12,802 nt of DNA from Bacteroidales bacterium (lineage in GTDB: Bacteria; Bacteroidota; Bacteroidia; Bacteroidales; UBA7960): positions 1-12,802 of the forward strand of contig SKTQ01000198.1 in the NCBI GenBank assembly GCA_007122505.1. Reading direction: 5' to 3'. A model generated the notes under the pieces. That model saw only the letters and a list, made by a program, of their open reading frames with translations. It did not search any database and was not told the origin of the DNA. This document shows positions 1 through 6,558 of the stretch, one piece after another. The stretch's first letter is position 1; every line of letters begins with the position of its first letter. Both the position numbers and the translations under genes were made by a program.

Positions 1-161
1 TCAGTGGTGGTTAATTCTTCCAAGAATAATAAAATATTATCTGCATGATCCAATTTGCCTTTCAAAATAAAAAAATCAGCTTCGGATGAATCATCAACAA
101 TTTGACATGACGATATCAGTACGGAAACAAAAAGCAAAAAGAGTAAACGCTTAATCATCAT
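1..161 (-). CDS. Lipoprotein, N-terminal part, DUF4369-like (truncated by window edge)
   Basis: The frame opens with two consecutive ATG codons (159-161 and 156-158) and runs leftward off the window; about 53 codons are visible. The N-terminus is a type II (lipoprotein) signal peptide: basic MMIKR, a hydrophobic stretch, then the lipobox LISSC with the lipidated cysteine at residue 20. A short acidic/serine linker (QIVDDSSEAD) follows, then a beta-rich start, FFILKGKLDHADNILLFLEE. This pattern (F-x-hydrophobic-x-G, about ten residues, hydrophobic-x-L-x-E) is what DUF4369 domains look like at the N-terminus of many Bacteroidota thioredoxin-like (TlpA/AhpC-type) lipoproteins. The lipoprotein call is direct from sequence. 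The DUF4369 call is pattern recognition, and a C-terminal thioredoxin domain is only a guess because that part is not in the window. An 88-bp gap and its own promoter-like motif suggest it is transcribed separately from mreD. Confidence 0.72.
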   Translation of the reverse strand, partial: MMIKRLLFLLFVSVLISSCQIVDDSSEADFFILKGKLDHADNILLFLEELTTT

Positions 162-184
162 TTTGGAAAAATATTTTCACCCGG

Positions 185-216
185 CAAAATTAGTCACAAA
201 AGCACTGTTTTTCAGG
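185..216 (-). promoter_or_regulatory. Putative promoter for the lipoprotein gene
   Basis: On the minus strand, positions 192 to 185 read TAATTTTG, an exact match to the Bacteroidota -7 consensus TAnnTTTG. Twenty bases upstream lies CCTG (216 to 213), a poor match to the -33 TTTG box. The predicted transcription start would lie near 178, about 17-20 nt before the ATG at 161. The -7 match is directly visible; function is inferred. Confidence 0.4.
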
Positions 217-222
217 CCTTTT
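198..222 (-). terminator. Weak stem-loop after mreD, possible terminator
   Basis: On the minus strand two 10-base arms (222-213 and 207-198) pair at 8 of 10 positions around an AAAAA loop. The outer part is AAAAG/CTTTT, so the 3' arm ends in four Ts. It lies 28 bp after the mreD stop codon. The stem is AT-rich with two internal mismatches, so termination would be weak. It overlaps the candidate -33 region of the next gene. Confidence 0.25.
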
Positions 223-249
223 AAGAATTTTTAACCTAAAAAAATATAA

Positions 250-765
250 CTATTTCCTGAAGTTCCTTTCGAACAGGGCAAATAAGATAATTACAAATAA
301 TGAGGTGAGTGCAGAGTTAAGTATAATGCGCCCTAGTGTTTGTCCAAACTCGTTGAGCCGGAAGATTTCCATAAAAAACAGTACGGTATGATGCAGGAAA
401 ACCATTAATACAACGTAAATCACCAGTGATAATCCACCAAAAGCTGCAAAAGAAGGAATTTCTGTTTCATTATCATAAGTCTTTCCCAATACAAGCCGAA
501 TTACAGCAGGTCTGCAAAATGCCATAAAAACAGTAGCTGCGGCATGTATGGCAAGCGAGTCAGTAAACATGTCAATGATTAACCCCAAAAAAAAGGCAGA
601 AGCCAGCAATACCCAACCGGGCAAAAATAAAGGAAGGATCAATATGGCCATGACATAAAGCTGCGGGTTAAAATATCCCGACAGCCAAATATTGTTCAGA
701 ACAAGGATCTGAGCCAATATGAGAATGGCAGACAGCAGAAAATACCGAATATAAACAACGGGCAT
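250..765 (-). CDS. mreD: Rod shape-determining protein MreD
   Basis: A 171-residue, strongly hydrophobic protein with about five membrane segments, the first at residues 8-28. Length and hydropathy fit MreD, a small integral inner-membrane subunit of the elongasome that joins MreB and MreC in positioning peptidoglycan synthesis along the cell wall. Primary sequence conservation in MreD is low, so the call rests mainly on its place 13 bp after mreC in the mreB-mreC-mreD order. The ATG at 763-765 gives a start of the form MPVVYIRYFLL, with positive charge just before the first membrane segment, as expected. A short soluble acidic segment (DNETEIP, near residue 100) is probably a loop. No clear Shine-Dalgarno sequence precedes it, as is usual in Bacteroidota. 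Confidence 0.88.
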   Translation of the reverse strand: MPVVYIRYFLLSAILILAQILVLNNIWLSGYFNPQLYVMAILILPLFLPGWVLLASAFFLGLIIDMFTDSLAIHAAATVFMAFCRPAVIRLVLGKTYDNETEIPSFAAFGGLSLVIYVVLMVFLHHTVLFFMEIFRLNEFGQTLGRIILNSALTSLFVIILFALFERNFRK

Positions 766-778
766 ATCTTATGGCTTT

Positions 779-1612
779 TTATATATCAGGCAATGCAAAC
801 TCTTCCAGGTTTTCCTGCTCTTCTTTGAGCAGATTTTTAACAACATACACGTGTGTCAGGTTATTGAAATCCAAAGCAAGATCAATGATAGCGGTATAAT
901 AATTCTCTCCGCGCCTGATTTCCCAATTATTGATTGTACCTATGAAAATATTTTCAGGAAATATGGTTGAAAATCCACTTGTTACTATGGTATCTCCTGT
1001 CATAAGTTCCACATGCGGAGGTATATACATCATATGCGTTTTTCGGTAGTCCCTGCCTTCCCATATCAATGATCCTATGTGGTTGTTATGGCTGATCTTT
1101 GTGCTGACCATCATGTCACTGTGTAAAAGAGACATCACCACACTGAACCGCTCAGAAACCTGTTTAACAATACCGACTACTCCCGTTGCGGTGATTACAC
1201 CCATATCGGGTTTGATGCCATGCATCCTGCCTTTGTTCAATGTCAGGTAATTGTTTCGCCGGTTAACTGAGTTATTGATGACACTTGCATGCATATAGCT
1301 AAACCGGCGTTGAAACAGGGTGTCTTCTGCAATAAAAACATCCTGATCGGTTATGATATAATTCTCCTTTCTTTGTGAAATTAGTTTTACATTTTCCTCC
1401 AGCAAGTGATCGTGAATGGTTCTCAATTGAAAATAAGATCCGATCCGGTTGTAAGTTTGATAAATGCCACTGCTTATTCTGTTGGCAGAATTCAGGAAAA
1501 ATGTCTGGTGGTAATACTGATTGGATACGGTTAAAAGGATTGCCAGCGTTTCCAGTAAAAGAAACAAGAAGAAAAAATTATACCTGATTATGAATCGTAA
1601 AAGATTACGCAT
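779..1612 (-). CDS. mreC: Rod shape-determining protein MreC
   Basis: A 277-residue bitopic membrane protein. Residues 1-11 are basic, residues 12-30 form the single N-terminal membrane anchor, and residues 62-85 form a likely short coiled coil (LRTIHDHLLEENVKLISQRK). Residues 105-262 are the periplasmic double beta-barrel domain. Typical MreC signatures are visible: NYLTLNKGRMHGIKPDMGVI at 121-140 and GDTIVTSGFSTIFPENIFIG at 206-225. MreC links cytoplasmic MreB filaments to the periplasmic synthases RodA/PBP2 and stimulates elongation. The acidic tail (LKEEQENLEEF) follows the last strand. It lies 107 bp after mreB and 13 bp before mreD on the same strand, so it is probably co-transcribed with mreD. 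The length is normal for the family and nothing appears broken. Confidence 0.95.
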   Translation of the reverse strand: MRNLLRFIIRYNFFFLFLLLETLAILLTVSNQYYHQTFFLNSANRISSGIYQTYNRIGSYFQLRTIHDHLLEENVKLISQRKENYIITDQDVFIAEDTLFQRRFSYMHASVINNSVNRRNNYLTLNKGRMHGIKPDMGVITATGVVGIVKQVSERFSVVMSLLHSDMMVSTKISHNNHIGSLIWEGRDYRKTHMMYIPPHVELMTGDTIVTSGFSTIFPENIFIGTINNWEIRRGENYYTAIIDLALDFNNLTHVYVVKNLLKEEQENLEEFALPDI

Positions 1613-1719
1613 TTTTATGTGCCGGTAATAATTAAGAAATCACCACTAAGGCCTGCATTCTTCTGACAATGGAATACATATCAGTATTATTGATCGGTAA
1701 CGATATTCTCCCTGTTTAC

Positions 1720-2742
1720 TTATTTGATCAGAAACGGGAATTTGTCAAAGTTCTTCAAAGCGATGCCGGTACCCCTGGCCACTGCTCTGAGAGGGTCTTC
1801 GGCCACATGTACCCTTAATTTGGTTTTGGCGGCTATGCGTCTGTCCAAACCTCTCAGCAAACCACCACCACCGGCCATATATATACCCGTACGGTAAATA
1901 TCGGCAGCCAGTTCGGGAGGGGTTAACTCCAGGGCATTCATTACAGCCGCTTCAATTTTGGTGATTGATTTGTCCAGACAATGCGCTACTTCCATATAAG
2001 ATATTTTGATCTCTTTAGGTATACCTGTCATGATATCTCGCCCATGCACGGCAACATCGGCAGGCGGTTTTTCCAGCTCGGGAAGTGCTGAACCAACCTC
2101 AATTTTAATTTTTTCTGCTGTTCGCTCACCGATCAAAATATTGTGCTGCTTGCGCATAAACTCAATAATGTCTGTATTGAAATCATCGCCGGCTATGCGG
2201 ATCGATTTGTTACAAACGATACCACCCAAGGCGATGACAGCTATTTCGGTGGTACCGCCTCCAATATCGATCACCATGTTTCCAACAGGTTCCAATACGT
2301 CAATACCAATGCCAATAGCGGCAGCCATTGGTTCATGTATCAGACGCACATCCTTGGCACCCGCTTGTTCACAACTATCCCTTACAGCCCTCTCTTCTAC
2401 TTCAGTAATTCCAGAAGGTATACACACAACCATACGTAAAGAAGGCGGAAACAGAGGTTTTTTTGTTTCTGTCATCTTGATCATCGCCCGTATCATAGCC
2501 TCTGCTGCCTGGAAGTCAGCAATAACGCCATCTCTTAGCGGTCTTAAGGTCTTGATGTTCTCGTGTGTCTTACCGTGCATCATCATTGCCTGCTTACCAA
2601 CGGCAAGCAGTTCGCCGGTCATCCTGTTTAAAGCTACAATGGAGGGCTCTTCCACAACGATTTTGTCATTATGTATGATAATAGAATTGGCAGTTCCCAA
2701 ATCAATGGCTATCTCTTTGGTCAAAAACGAAAATAATCCCAT
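1720..2742 (-). CDS. mreB: Rod shape-determining protein MreB, actin homologue
   Basis: A complete 340-residue MreB of usual length. The actin-fold ATPase motifs are present: phosphate-1 loop AIDLGTANS (residues 12-20); connect-1/catalytic region HEPMAAAIG (136-144, with the conserved Glu at 137); phosphate-2 loop DIGGGTTE (159-166); and adenosine-binding segment GIYMAGGGGLLRGLD (286-300). The N-terminal MGLFSFLTKE is the usual short membrane-proximal segment. MreB polymerises under the inner membrane and guides the elongasome (MreC, MreD, RodA, PBP2) that builds the lateral wall, so this organism is expected to be rod-shaped for at least part of its life. It starts 25 bp after the purH stop codon, which suggests read-through transcription from purH. 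A 107-bp gap separates it from mreC; no TAnnTTTG match was found there. Confidence 0.98.
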   Translation of the reverse strand: MGLFSFLTKEIAIDLGTANSIIIHNDKIVVEEPSIVALNRMTGELLAVGKQAMMMHGKTHENIKTLRPLRDGVIADFQAAEAMIRAMIKMTETKKPLFPPSLRMVVCIPSGITEVEERAVRDSCEQAGAKDVRLIHEPMAAAIGIGIDVLEPVGNMVIDIGGGTTEIAVIALGGIVCNKSIRIAGDDFNTDIIEFMRKQHNILIGERTAEKIKIEVGSALPELEKPPADVAVHGRDIMTGIPKEIKISYMEVAHCLDKSITKIEAAVMNALELTPPELAADIYRTGIYMAGGGGLLRGLDRRIAAKTKLRVHVAEDPLRAVARGTGIALKNFDKFPFLIK

Positions 2743-2767
2743 AGTATGAATGAAAGTTATGAAGTTT

Positions 2768-4297
2768 TTAATGCTTAAAATGTCTGATGCCGGAAAAGTA
2801 CATAGCCACTCCGGCCTGATTGCAATGATTCACCGAATCTTTATCCCTGACAGATCCACCCGGTTGCACAATGGCAGAAATCCCATGTTTGGCAGCCATT
2901 TCCACACAGTCAGGAAAGGGAAAAAATGCATCGGATGCAAGAACTGCATCCTCTGTATCGTGATGAAACGCCCCGGCTTTCATGATCGCCTGCTTTACGG
3001 CATCCACCCGCGAACTTTGACCAATGCCTGTACCGATCAGCATTTTGTTCTTAACCAAGGCAATGGCATTGGATTTTAAATGTTTCACAATAATGTTGGC
3101 AAACAAAAGATCATCAAGCTGATCTGCAGTTGCTGCATGCTTTGTAACCGCTTGCCACTGCTCCGGCTTTGAAACTGCATCATCTGGCGATTGCACCAAC
3201 ACACCATTCAAAACAGAACGGTATATAACCGACGGCTCGGCATATTGCTTGCTTTGTAGTATAATACGCTTTTCTTTCTGTACAAGCTTTTGAATTGCTT
3301 CCGGATGATAATCAGGAGCTATCAGTACTTCAAAAAAGAGATCATGCAGTGAATCAGCGACCCCGCTATCAATGGGCCGGTTTGCCATCAAAATTCCCCC
3401 GAAGGCAGACACCGGATCACCGGCAAAAGCTGCCTGCCACGCATCTTCAATGGTCTCCCGCGATGAGACTCCACAAGCATTGGTATGTTTTACTATCACA
3501 AATGTAGGATCAGTGAATTCGGAAATCAGGGAAAAAGCAGCGTCTATATCCAACAAATTATTGTATGACAGCGGTTTACCGTTTAACTGATCAAACACCT
3601 CCCCCATATTCCCATAGAAATACCCTTTTTGATGCGGATTTTCGCCATAACGCAAAACTTCGGCCTTACGGATGCTTTCCTTAAATACAGTTTGGGGATC
3701 ATCATTCAAATAGCGAAAAACGAGGGTGTCGTAATGGGAAGATATATCCATGGCTGCTGCTGCCATTTTTTTCCTGTCAGCCGGCGTAGTACATCCTTCA
3801 TTGCCAAGCAGCGTGTGACACGCATCAGCAAAATAATCGACACCGGGTACAACATACACATGGGCAAAATTTTTGGCTGCTGCACGGATGAGGGATATTC
3901 CGCCAATGTCAATTTTCTCAATGATTTCATCATGACCGGCTTCCGACAGAACCGTTTCCTCAAATGGATATAGATCTGTTACAACCATATCAATCGGCTC
4001 CAGCCCATATTGTTTAATGTCTGCCAGGTCCTCTTTTAAATCGGGTCTGCAAAGAATGGCACCCATAATTGCGGGATGAAGTGTCTTAACCCGGCCTCCC
4101 AAAATAGAAGGATAACCGGTTAGCTCCTCAACTGCGGTAACCGGTAAACCCAAATCGCGGATGAATCTAAATGTGCCACCGGTAGAGATCATTTCTACGC
4201 CAAATCCATGTAATAGTTCTACCAGCTCCCTGACAGCATCTTTGTTGTACACAGAAATCAAGGCCCTCAAATGCTTTTTCCGATGCTGTGTTTTCAT
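2768..4297 (-). CDS. purH: Bifunctional AICAR formyltransferase / IMP cyclohydrolase
   Basis: PurH carries out the last two steps of de novo purine synthesis in the cytoplasm: formyl transfer from 10-formyl-THF to AICAR, then closure of FAICAR to IMP. I chose the ATG at 4295-4297, giving 509 residues that begin MKTQHRKKHLRALISVYNK. An in-frame ATG 13 codons upstream (4334-4336) would add a hydrophobic leader unlike family members and reach to within 25 bp of the divergent gene. The N-terminal MGS-like cyclohydrolase domain (about 1-190) has STGGT at 38-42 and LGGRVKTLHP at 66-75. The transformylase domain follows with RYGENPHQ (216-223), the catalytic Lys-His in KHTNACGV (K270, H271), SDAFFPFPD (455-463) and QPGGSVRDKD (478-487). 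The C-terminus GIRHFKH is typical. It is the first gene of the minus-strand cluster leading into mreBCD. Confidence 0.97.
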   Translation of the reverse strand: MKTQHRKKHLRALISVYNKDAVRELVELLHGFGVEMISTGGTFRFIRDLGLPVTAVEELTGYPSILGGRVKTLHPAIMGAILCRPDLKEDLADIKQYGLEPIDMVVTDLYPFEETVLSEAGHDEIIEKIDIGGISLIRAAAKNFAHVYVVPGVDYFADACHTLLGNEGCTTPADRKKMAAAAMDISSHYDTLVFRYLNDDPQTVFKESIRKAEVLRYGENPHQKGYFYGNMGEVFDQLNGKPLSYNNLLDIDAAFSLISEFTDPTFVIVKHTNACGVSSRETIEDAWQAAFAGDPVSAFGGILMANRPIDSGVADSLHDLFFEVLIAPDYHPEAIQKLVQKEKRIILQSKQYAEPSVIYRSVLNGVLVQSPDDAVSKPEQWQAVTKHAATADQLDDLLFANIIVKHLKSNAIALVKNKMLIGTGIGQSSRVDAVKQAIMKAGAFHHDTEDAVLASDAFFPFPDCVEMAAKHGISAIVQPGGSVRDKDSVNHCNQAGVAMYFSGIRHFKH

Positions 4298-4317
4298 TGA
4301 AAAACGAATTATCTTTG
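4287..4317 (+). promoter_or_regulatory. Putative promoter for the yitT-family gene
   Basis: Positions 4310-4317 read TATCTTTG, an exact match to the Bacteroidota -7 consensus TAnnTTTG. TGTG at 4287-4290, 19 bp upstream, is one mismatch from the -33 TTTG box. The predicted start near 4323 leaves a leader of about 40 nt before the ATG at 4362. The -33 part lies inside the first codons of purH on the other strand, so the two divergent genes have overlapping control regions. For purH the best minus-strand candidate is GATTTTTG (4331 to 4324), one base off consensus. Confidence 0.5.
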
Positions 4318-4361
4318 CGGCTTCAAAAATCCCCACGAAGTTACTTTAATTTTTTAAAGAA

Positions 4362-5252
4362 ATGGTTGCTCAAAACAAAGAAAAAGTTTTCTCCGGAAAA
4401 TGGTTTGTTTCCTATAGTTTGATAGTGATTGGCGCTTTCATCATGGCCGGAGGATATGTGCTGTTTATCAGTCCGTATAAAATTGTGCCCGGTGGTGTTT
4501 ACGGTATTGGTATCATTTTGTACCATTTGATCGGCATACCCGTTGGGTTAACCGGTCTTGCCCTGAATATTCCCCTGGCAATCATAGGGGTTCGTTTCCT
4601 GGGACCGCGTTTCGGTGTAAAAACAGTGGTAGGCTTCTTCCTCGCCTCGGGATTTATTGACGGCATCACATTCCTCTACGGTGCTGAACCGCTGGTAGAA
4701 AATGATCCGTTACTTTCCAGTATTTTTGGGGGCGTATTTATCGGCCTGGGACTGGGGCTCATCTTCAAAGCCAGGGCCACCTCAGGAGGCAGCAGCATTA
4801 TCGCCATGCTGATTACAAAATATACCAGAATTCCCCTGGGCCAGAGCCTGATGATCATTGACGCCCTCATCGTACTGCTTGGACTGCTTTCATTTGGAGA
4901 CTGGACCATCCCGCTCTATTCACTGATCGTTATTTTTATCACCGGAAAAGTGATTGATATCGTTCTGGAAGGGTTTTCCTACGAAAAAACTTTATTTATT
5001 GTAAGCGATAAATATGATCAGATAGCGGCAAAAATTCTGCAGGATATGAACAGAGGCGGCACATATCTTGAAGCCAAGGGGATGTACAAACAAGATCCGA
5101 AAAAAGTGATCTTTGTAAACGTTACCCGGCGCGAGATGGCGGTTTTGCAGGATTTCATCAACCAAATTGACCCCAACGCCTTTGTCACAGTAATCGAAGC
5201 GTCAGAAATTCTCGGGAAGGGGTTCCGGTCGCTGGGAGAAAAGGTTTCCTGA
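4362..5252 (+). CDS. YitT family membrane protein (DUF161 + DUF2179)
   Basis: A 296-residue protein. Residues 15-205 contain about five to six hydrophobic membrane segments with the glycine-rich features of DUF161/YitT proteins: SPYKIVPGGVYGIGIILYHL (37-56), GGVFIGLGLGLIFKARATSGG (123-143) and IDALIVLLGLLSFGDW (166-181). Residues 210-290 form the cytoplasmic DUF2179 domain, with GTYLEAKGMY (233-242), the V-I-F-V-N-V-x-R-R-E strand (249-258), and DPNAFVTVIEASEILGKGF near the end. The family is widespread, often in several paralogues per Bacteroidota genome; a transport role has been proposed, but substrate and direction are not established. The ATG at 4362 is preceded by an A-rich tract (TTTTTAAAGAA) typical of initiation in this phylum. 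The gene is monocistronic by position: purH diverges upstream and a 379-bp gap follows. Confidence 0.93.
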   Translation: MVAQNKEKVFSGKWFVSYSLIVIGAFIMAGGYVLFISPYKIVPGGVYGIGIILYHLIGIPVGLTGLALNIPLAIIGVRFLGPRFGVKTVVGFFLASGFIDGITFLYGAEPLVENDPLLSSIFGGVFIGLGLGLIFKARATSGGSSIIAMLITKYTRIPLGQSLMIIDALIVLLGLLSFGDWTIPLYSLIVIFITGKVIDIVLEGFSYEKTLFIVSDKYDQIAAKILQDMNRGGTYLEAKGMYKQDPKKVIFVNVTRREMAVLQDFINQIDPNAFVTVIEASEILGKGFRSLGEKVS

Positions 5253-5262
5253 TTACCATAGC

Positions 5263-5280
5263 CAAAGCGTACATGCTTTG
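5263..5280 (+). terminator. Hairpin 10 bp after the yitT-family gene, possible weak terminator
   Basis: CAAAGC (5263-5268) and GCTTTG (5275-5280) form a perfect 6-bp inverted repeat around a 6-nt loop, starting 10 bp after the stop codon. No U-run follows (the next bases are TTCAG), so intrinsic termination would be inefficient. It may only mark the 3' end of the transcript. Confidence 0.3.
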
Positions 5281-5379
5281 TTCAGAAACAAATGTAATTG
5301 GCTCAGGAGCTAAATAAACCAAAATGAAAACAGATTAAAAGATGATCACTATTTTTAATTTGATTTTTTATGGGATTAT

Positions 5380-5417
5380 ATCACAATTATTTTTAATTTT
5401 GTCATACAATTTGTGAT
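5380..5417 (+). promoter_or_regulatory. Promoter-like -7 box (5394-5401) flanked by an inverted repeat
   Basis: TAATTTTG at 5394-5401 matches the -7 consensus TAnnTTTG exactly, but no good -33 box lies 19-21 bp upstream. ATCACAA (5380-5386) and TTGTGAT (5411-5417) are perfect inverted repeats whose centre (about 5398.5) falls inside the -7 box, an arrangement expected of an operator. If active it would give the SRAP gene a leader of about 220 nt. The region is AT-rich, so chance matches are likely. Confidence 0.28.
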
Positions 5418-5509
5418 TACATCGCCAATTGTCATCAAGTTGCTGAAACATACATTCCGGTGCAGCTAATGGCCAATATGCAGGAATCAGCTTTAGCGCC
5501 GTTAGTAAA

Positions 5510-5528
5510 TAACCGGCAGTACCGGTTA
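5510..5528. repeat. Palindrome TAACCGG-N5-CCGGTTA
   Basis: Two perfect 7-base arms (5510-5516 and 5522-5528) flank CAGTA. The GC-rich core stands out in a locally AT-rich gap, so it could be a regulator-binding site or a small hairpin upstream of the SRAP gene. No regulator is known for it. Confidence 0.35.
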
Positions 5529-5581
5529 CTGCACAGGTAATGTTGGTTTTGGCCGGCAAGTTGAGAAGGAGGTGCGTTACA

Positions 5582-5603
5582 GGTTGGAGGGATGGCGGGT
5601 GGG
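5582..5603 (+). other. G-rich run, potential two-layer G-quadruplex
   Basis: Six G tracts of 2, 2, 3, 2, 3 and 3 bases occur within 22 nt, separated by loops of 1-2 nt (5582-3, 5586-7, 5589-91, 5594-5, 5597-9, 5601-3). The run ends 28 bp before the SRAP start codon on the coding strand. Four or more GG tracts with short loops can form a two-tetrad quadruplex in single-stranded DNA or RNA. Folding is inferred from the pattern only. Confidence 0.35.
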
Positions 5604-5631
5604 TCTCAACAGTCTATTTAGCTTATCTATT

Positions 5632-6396
5632 ATGTGTTATTCCATATCATTTCTTGAAAGAAAAGCATCCAAACTTCTTCAACGATATTCTGGTATTTTA
5701 CCGCCTTCATGGAAGGAAAACCTCAAAACAGAAGGCATTCCGGAAAATCTTTCCCATTACTATTTTGTAAGCGGCTTTATCCATCCGGTGCTTCCGGTGA
5801 TCAAGCATAGCGGACCGGACATGCTCTTTTGGGGACTTATCCCTCACTGGGCAAAAGACGGGGTGGCAGCGGATAAAATCCGGAAAGGAACGTTGAACGC
5901 AGTTGGGGAAACCGTTTCCCAAAAACCGTCTTTCCGGAAAAGTTTTCGATCGAACCGCTGTGTTCTGCCTGTAAGCGGTTTCTTTGAGTGGAGGGCCATA
6001 CAGGAAGCTAAATATCCCTATTACATTTATCCCGCCCGGGATGAATATTTTTCTTTGGGATGCATATACGATACCAGGACAGACCAAAGCACCGGTGAAA
6101 TAATAAAATCATTCAGTATTATCACCACCCCTGCCAACCCCCTGATGGCTGAGATCCATAACCGAAAAAAACGGATGCCTTTTATCCTGAAAACAGAACA
6201 AATTGCCAGCTGGATTGACCCTGCCAGCCCTAATGATCAAATCCTCTCAATGATTGCGCCTCTGGATGAAAAAGAGATGTGTGCGCACCCGGTATCCAGG
6301 GATTTGAATTATGCAAACAAGGAAAGAAATACCCCTGCCGCCATAAAAGAGCATCATTATCCGGAACTGCCATCTCTTTCGACCGGCAATCCGTAG
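5632..6396 (+). CDS. SOS response-associated peptidase family protein (SRAP; YedK/HMCES type)
   Basis: SRAP proteins form a covalent thiazolidine cross-link between their N-terminal cysteine and an abasic site in single-stranded DNA, protecting it from strand breakage. I start the gene at the ATG at 5632, because removal of Met1 must expose Cys2 (MCYSISF). Upstream in-frame GTG/TTG codons would bury it, even though a perfect AAGGAGG lies at 5566-5572. The product is 254 residues. The other expected catalytic residues are visible: Asn89 in TLNAVGET, Glu119 in SGFFEWR and His176 in AEIHNRKKRMP, matching C2, N75, E105 and H160 of E. coli YedK with a constant offset of about 14-16. WGLIPHW (67-73) is a family signature. 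The tail is basic and His-rich. It appears to be a single-gene unit. No SOS box was recognised. Confidence 0.94.
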   Translation: MCYSISFLERKASKLLQRYSGILPPSWKENLKTEGIPENLSHYYFVSGFIHPVLPVIKHSGPDMLFWGLIPHWAKDGVAADKIRKGTLNAVGETVSQKPSFRKSFRSNRCVLPVSGFFEWRAIQEAKYPYYIYPARDEYFSLGCIYDTRTDQSTGEIIKSFSIITTPANPLMAEIHNRKKRMPFILKTEQIASWIDPASPNDQILSMIAPLDEKEMCAHPVSRDLNYANKERNTPAAIKEHHYPELPSLSTGNP

Positions 6397-6500
6397 CTTT
6401 GGCCCCGGCAAATACCCCTTGCTTTTCTGCCTTTTGAAAGCATGAAACCACCATGTCATAAATATACAAGGGATGAAAGTTTCAGAAAAGTCAAAACAGC

Positions 6501-6533
6501 TTGTCATCTGTTTACGAATAAATGGTAAATTTG
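6501..6533 (+). promoter_or_regulatory. Putative promoter for the T9SS protease gene
   Basis: TAAATTTG at 6526-6533 matches the -7 consensus TAnnTTTG exactly. TTG at 6501-6503, 22 bp upstream, could serve as the -33 element, though the spacing is slightly long. A start near 6540 gives a leader of about 110 nt that would contain the hairpin at 6559-6603. A weaker site (TACTTTTC, 6632-6639) lies too close to the ATG to be convincing. Confidence 0.45.
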
Positions 6534-6558
6534 CATGATGATTTATCTTCAAGAGACC

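Larger units (their letters stand above)
5253..5631. other. 379-bp gap between the yitT-family gene and SRAP, with several structured elements
   Basis: No convincing gene. In order it holds: a short hairpin after the yitT-family stop codon (5263-5280); a very AT-rich stretch (about 5320-5420) with a TAATTTTG promoter-like box framed by an inverted repeat; a minus-strand frame open for about 80 codons (5613 to 5368) but lacking an ATG near its start; a TAACCGG/CCGGTTA palindrome inside that frame; a perfect AAGGAGG at 5566-5572; and a G-rich run at 5582-5603. The base composition changes sharply from AT-rich to G-rich across about 200 bp, which suggests a composite or decayed segment rather than a simple leader. 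Confidence 0.6.

Noticed and set aside
1673..1688. Small inverted repeat AATAC/GTATT between mreB and mreC.
   Set aside because: Only 5 bp, AT-rich and with no T-run on either strand; not distinguishable from chance.
2006..2749. Long open plus-strand frame (about 247 codons) opposite mreB.
   Set aside because: It lies entirely antisense to a highly conserved gene, and its translation (Ser/Ile/Pro-rich, no domain) is what the complement of mreB codons gives.
4298..4336. Longer purH start at 4336, adding 13 residues.
   Set aside because: The added residues (MGIFEAAKIIRFS) do not resemble PurH N-termini. The shorter start gives a basic MKTQHRKKHLRALIS opening like other members and leaves room for the divergent promoters.
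5289..5296. CAAATGTA, a minus-strand TACATTTG promoter box after the yitT-family gene.
   Set aside because: It would only drive antisense transcription into the yitT-family gene, and no -33 element or target gene is visible. Likely chance.
5572..5631. Upstream in-frame GTG/TTG starts for the SRAP gene near the AAGGAGG at 5566-5572.
   Set aside because: SRAP chemistry requires Cys2 at the mature N-terminus, which only the ATG at 5632 provides. GTG at 5572 overlaps the Shine-Dalgarno sequence itself, and Shine-Dalgarno use is rare in this phylum.
6394..6401. TAGCTTTG, an exact match to the -7 consensus, over the SRAP stop codon.
   Set aside because: There is no -33 partner and it is about 250 bp from the next gene; TAAATTTG at 6526 is better placed.
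6420..6442. TGCTTT/AAAGCA hairpin after the SRAP gene as a terminator.
   Set aside because: A weak 6-bp AT-rich stem with an 11-nt loop and no following T-run; not listed as a feature.
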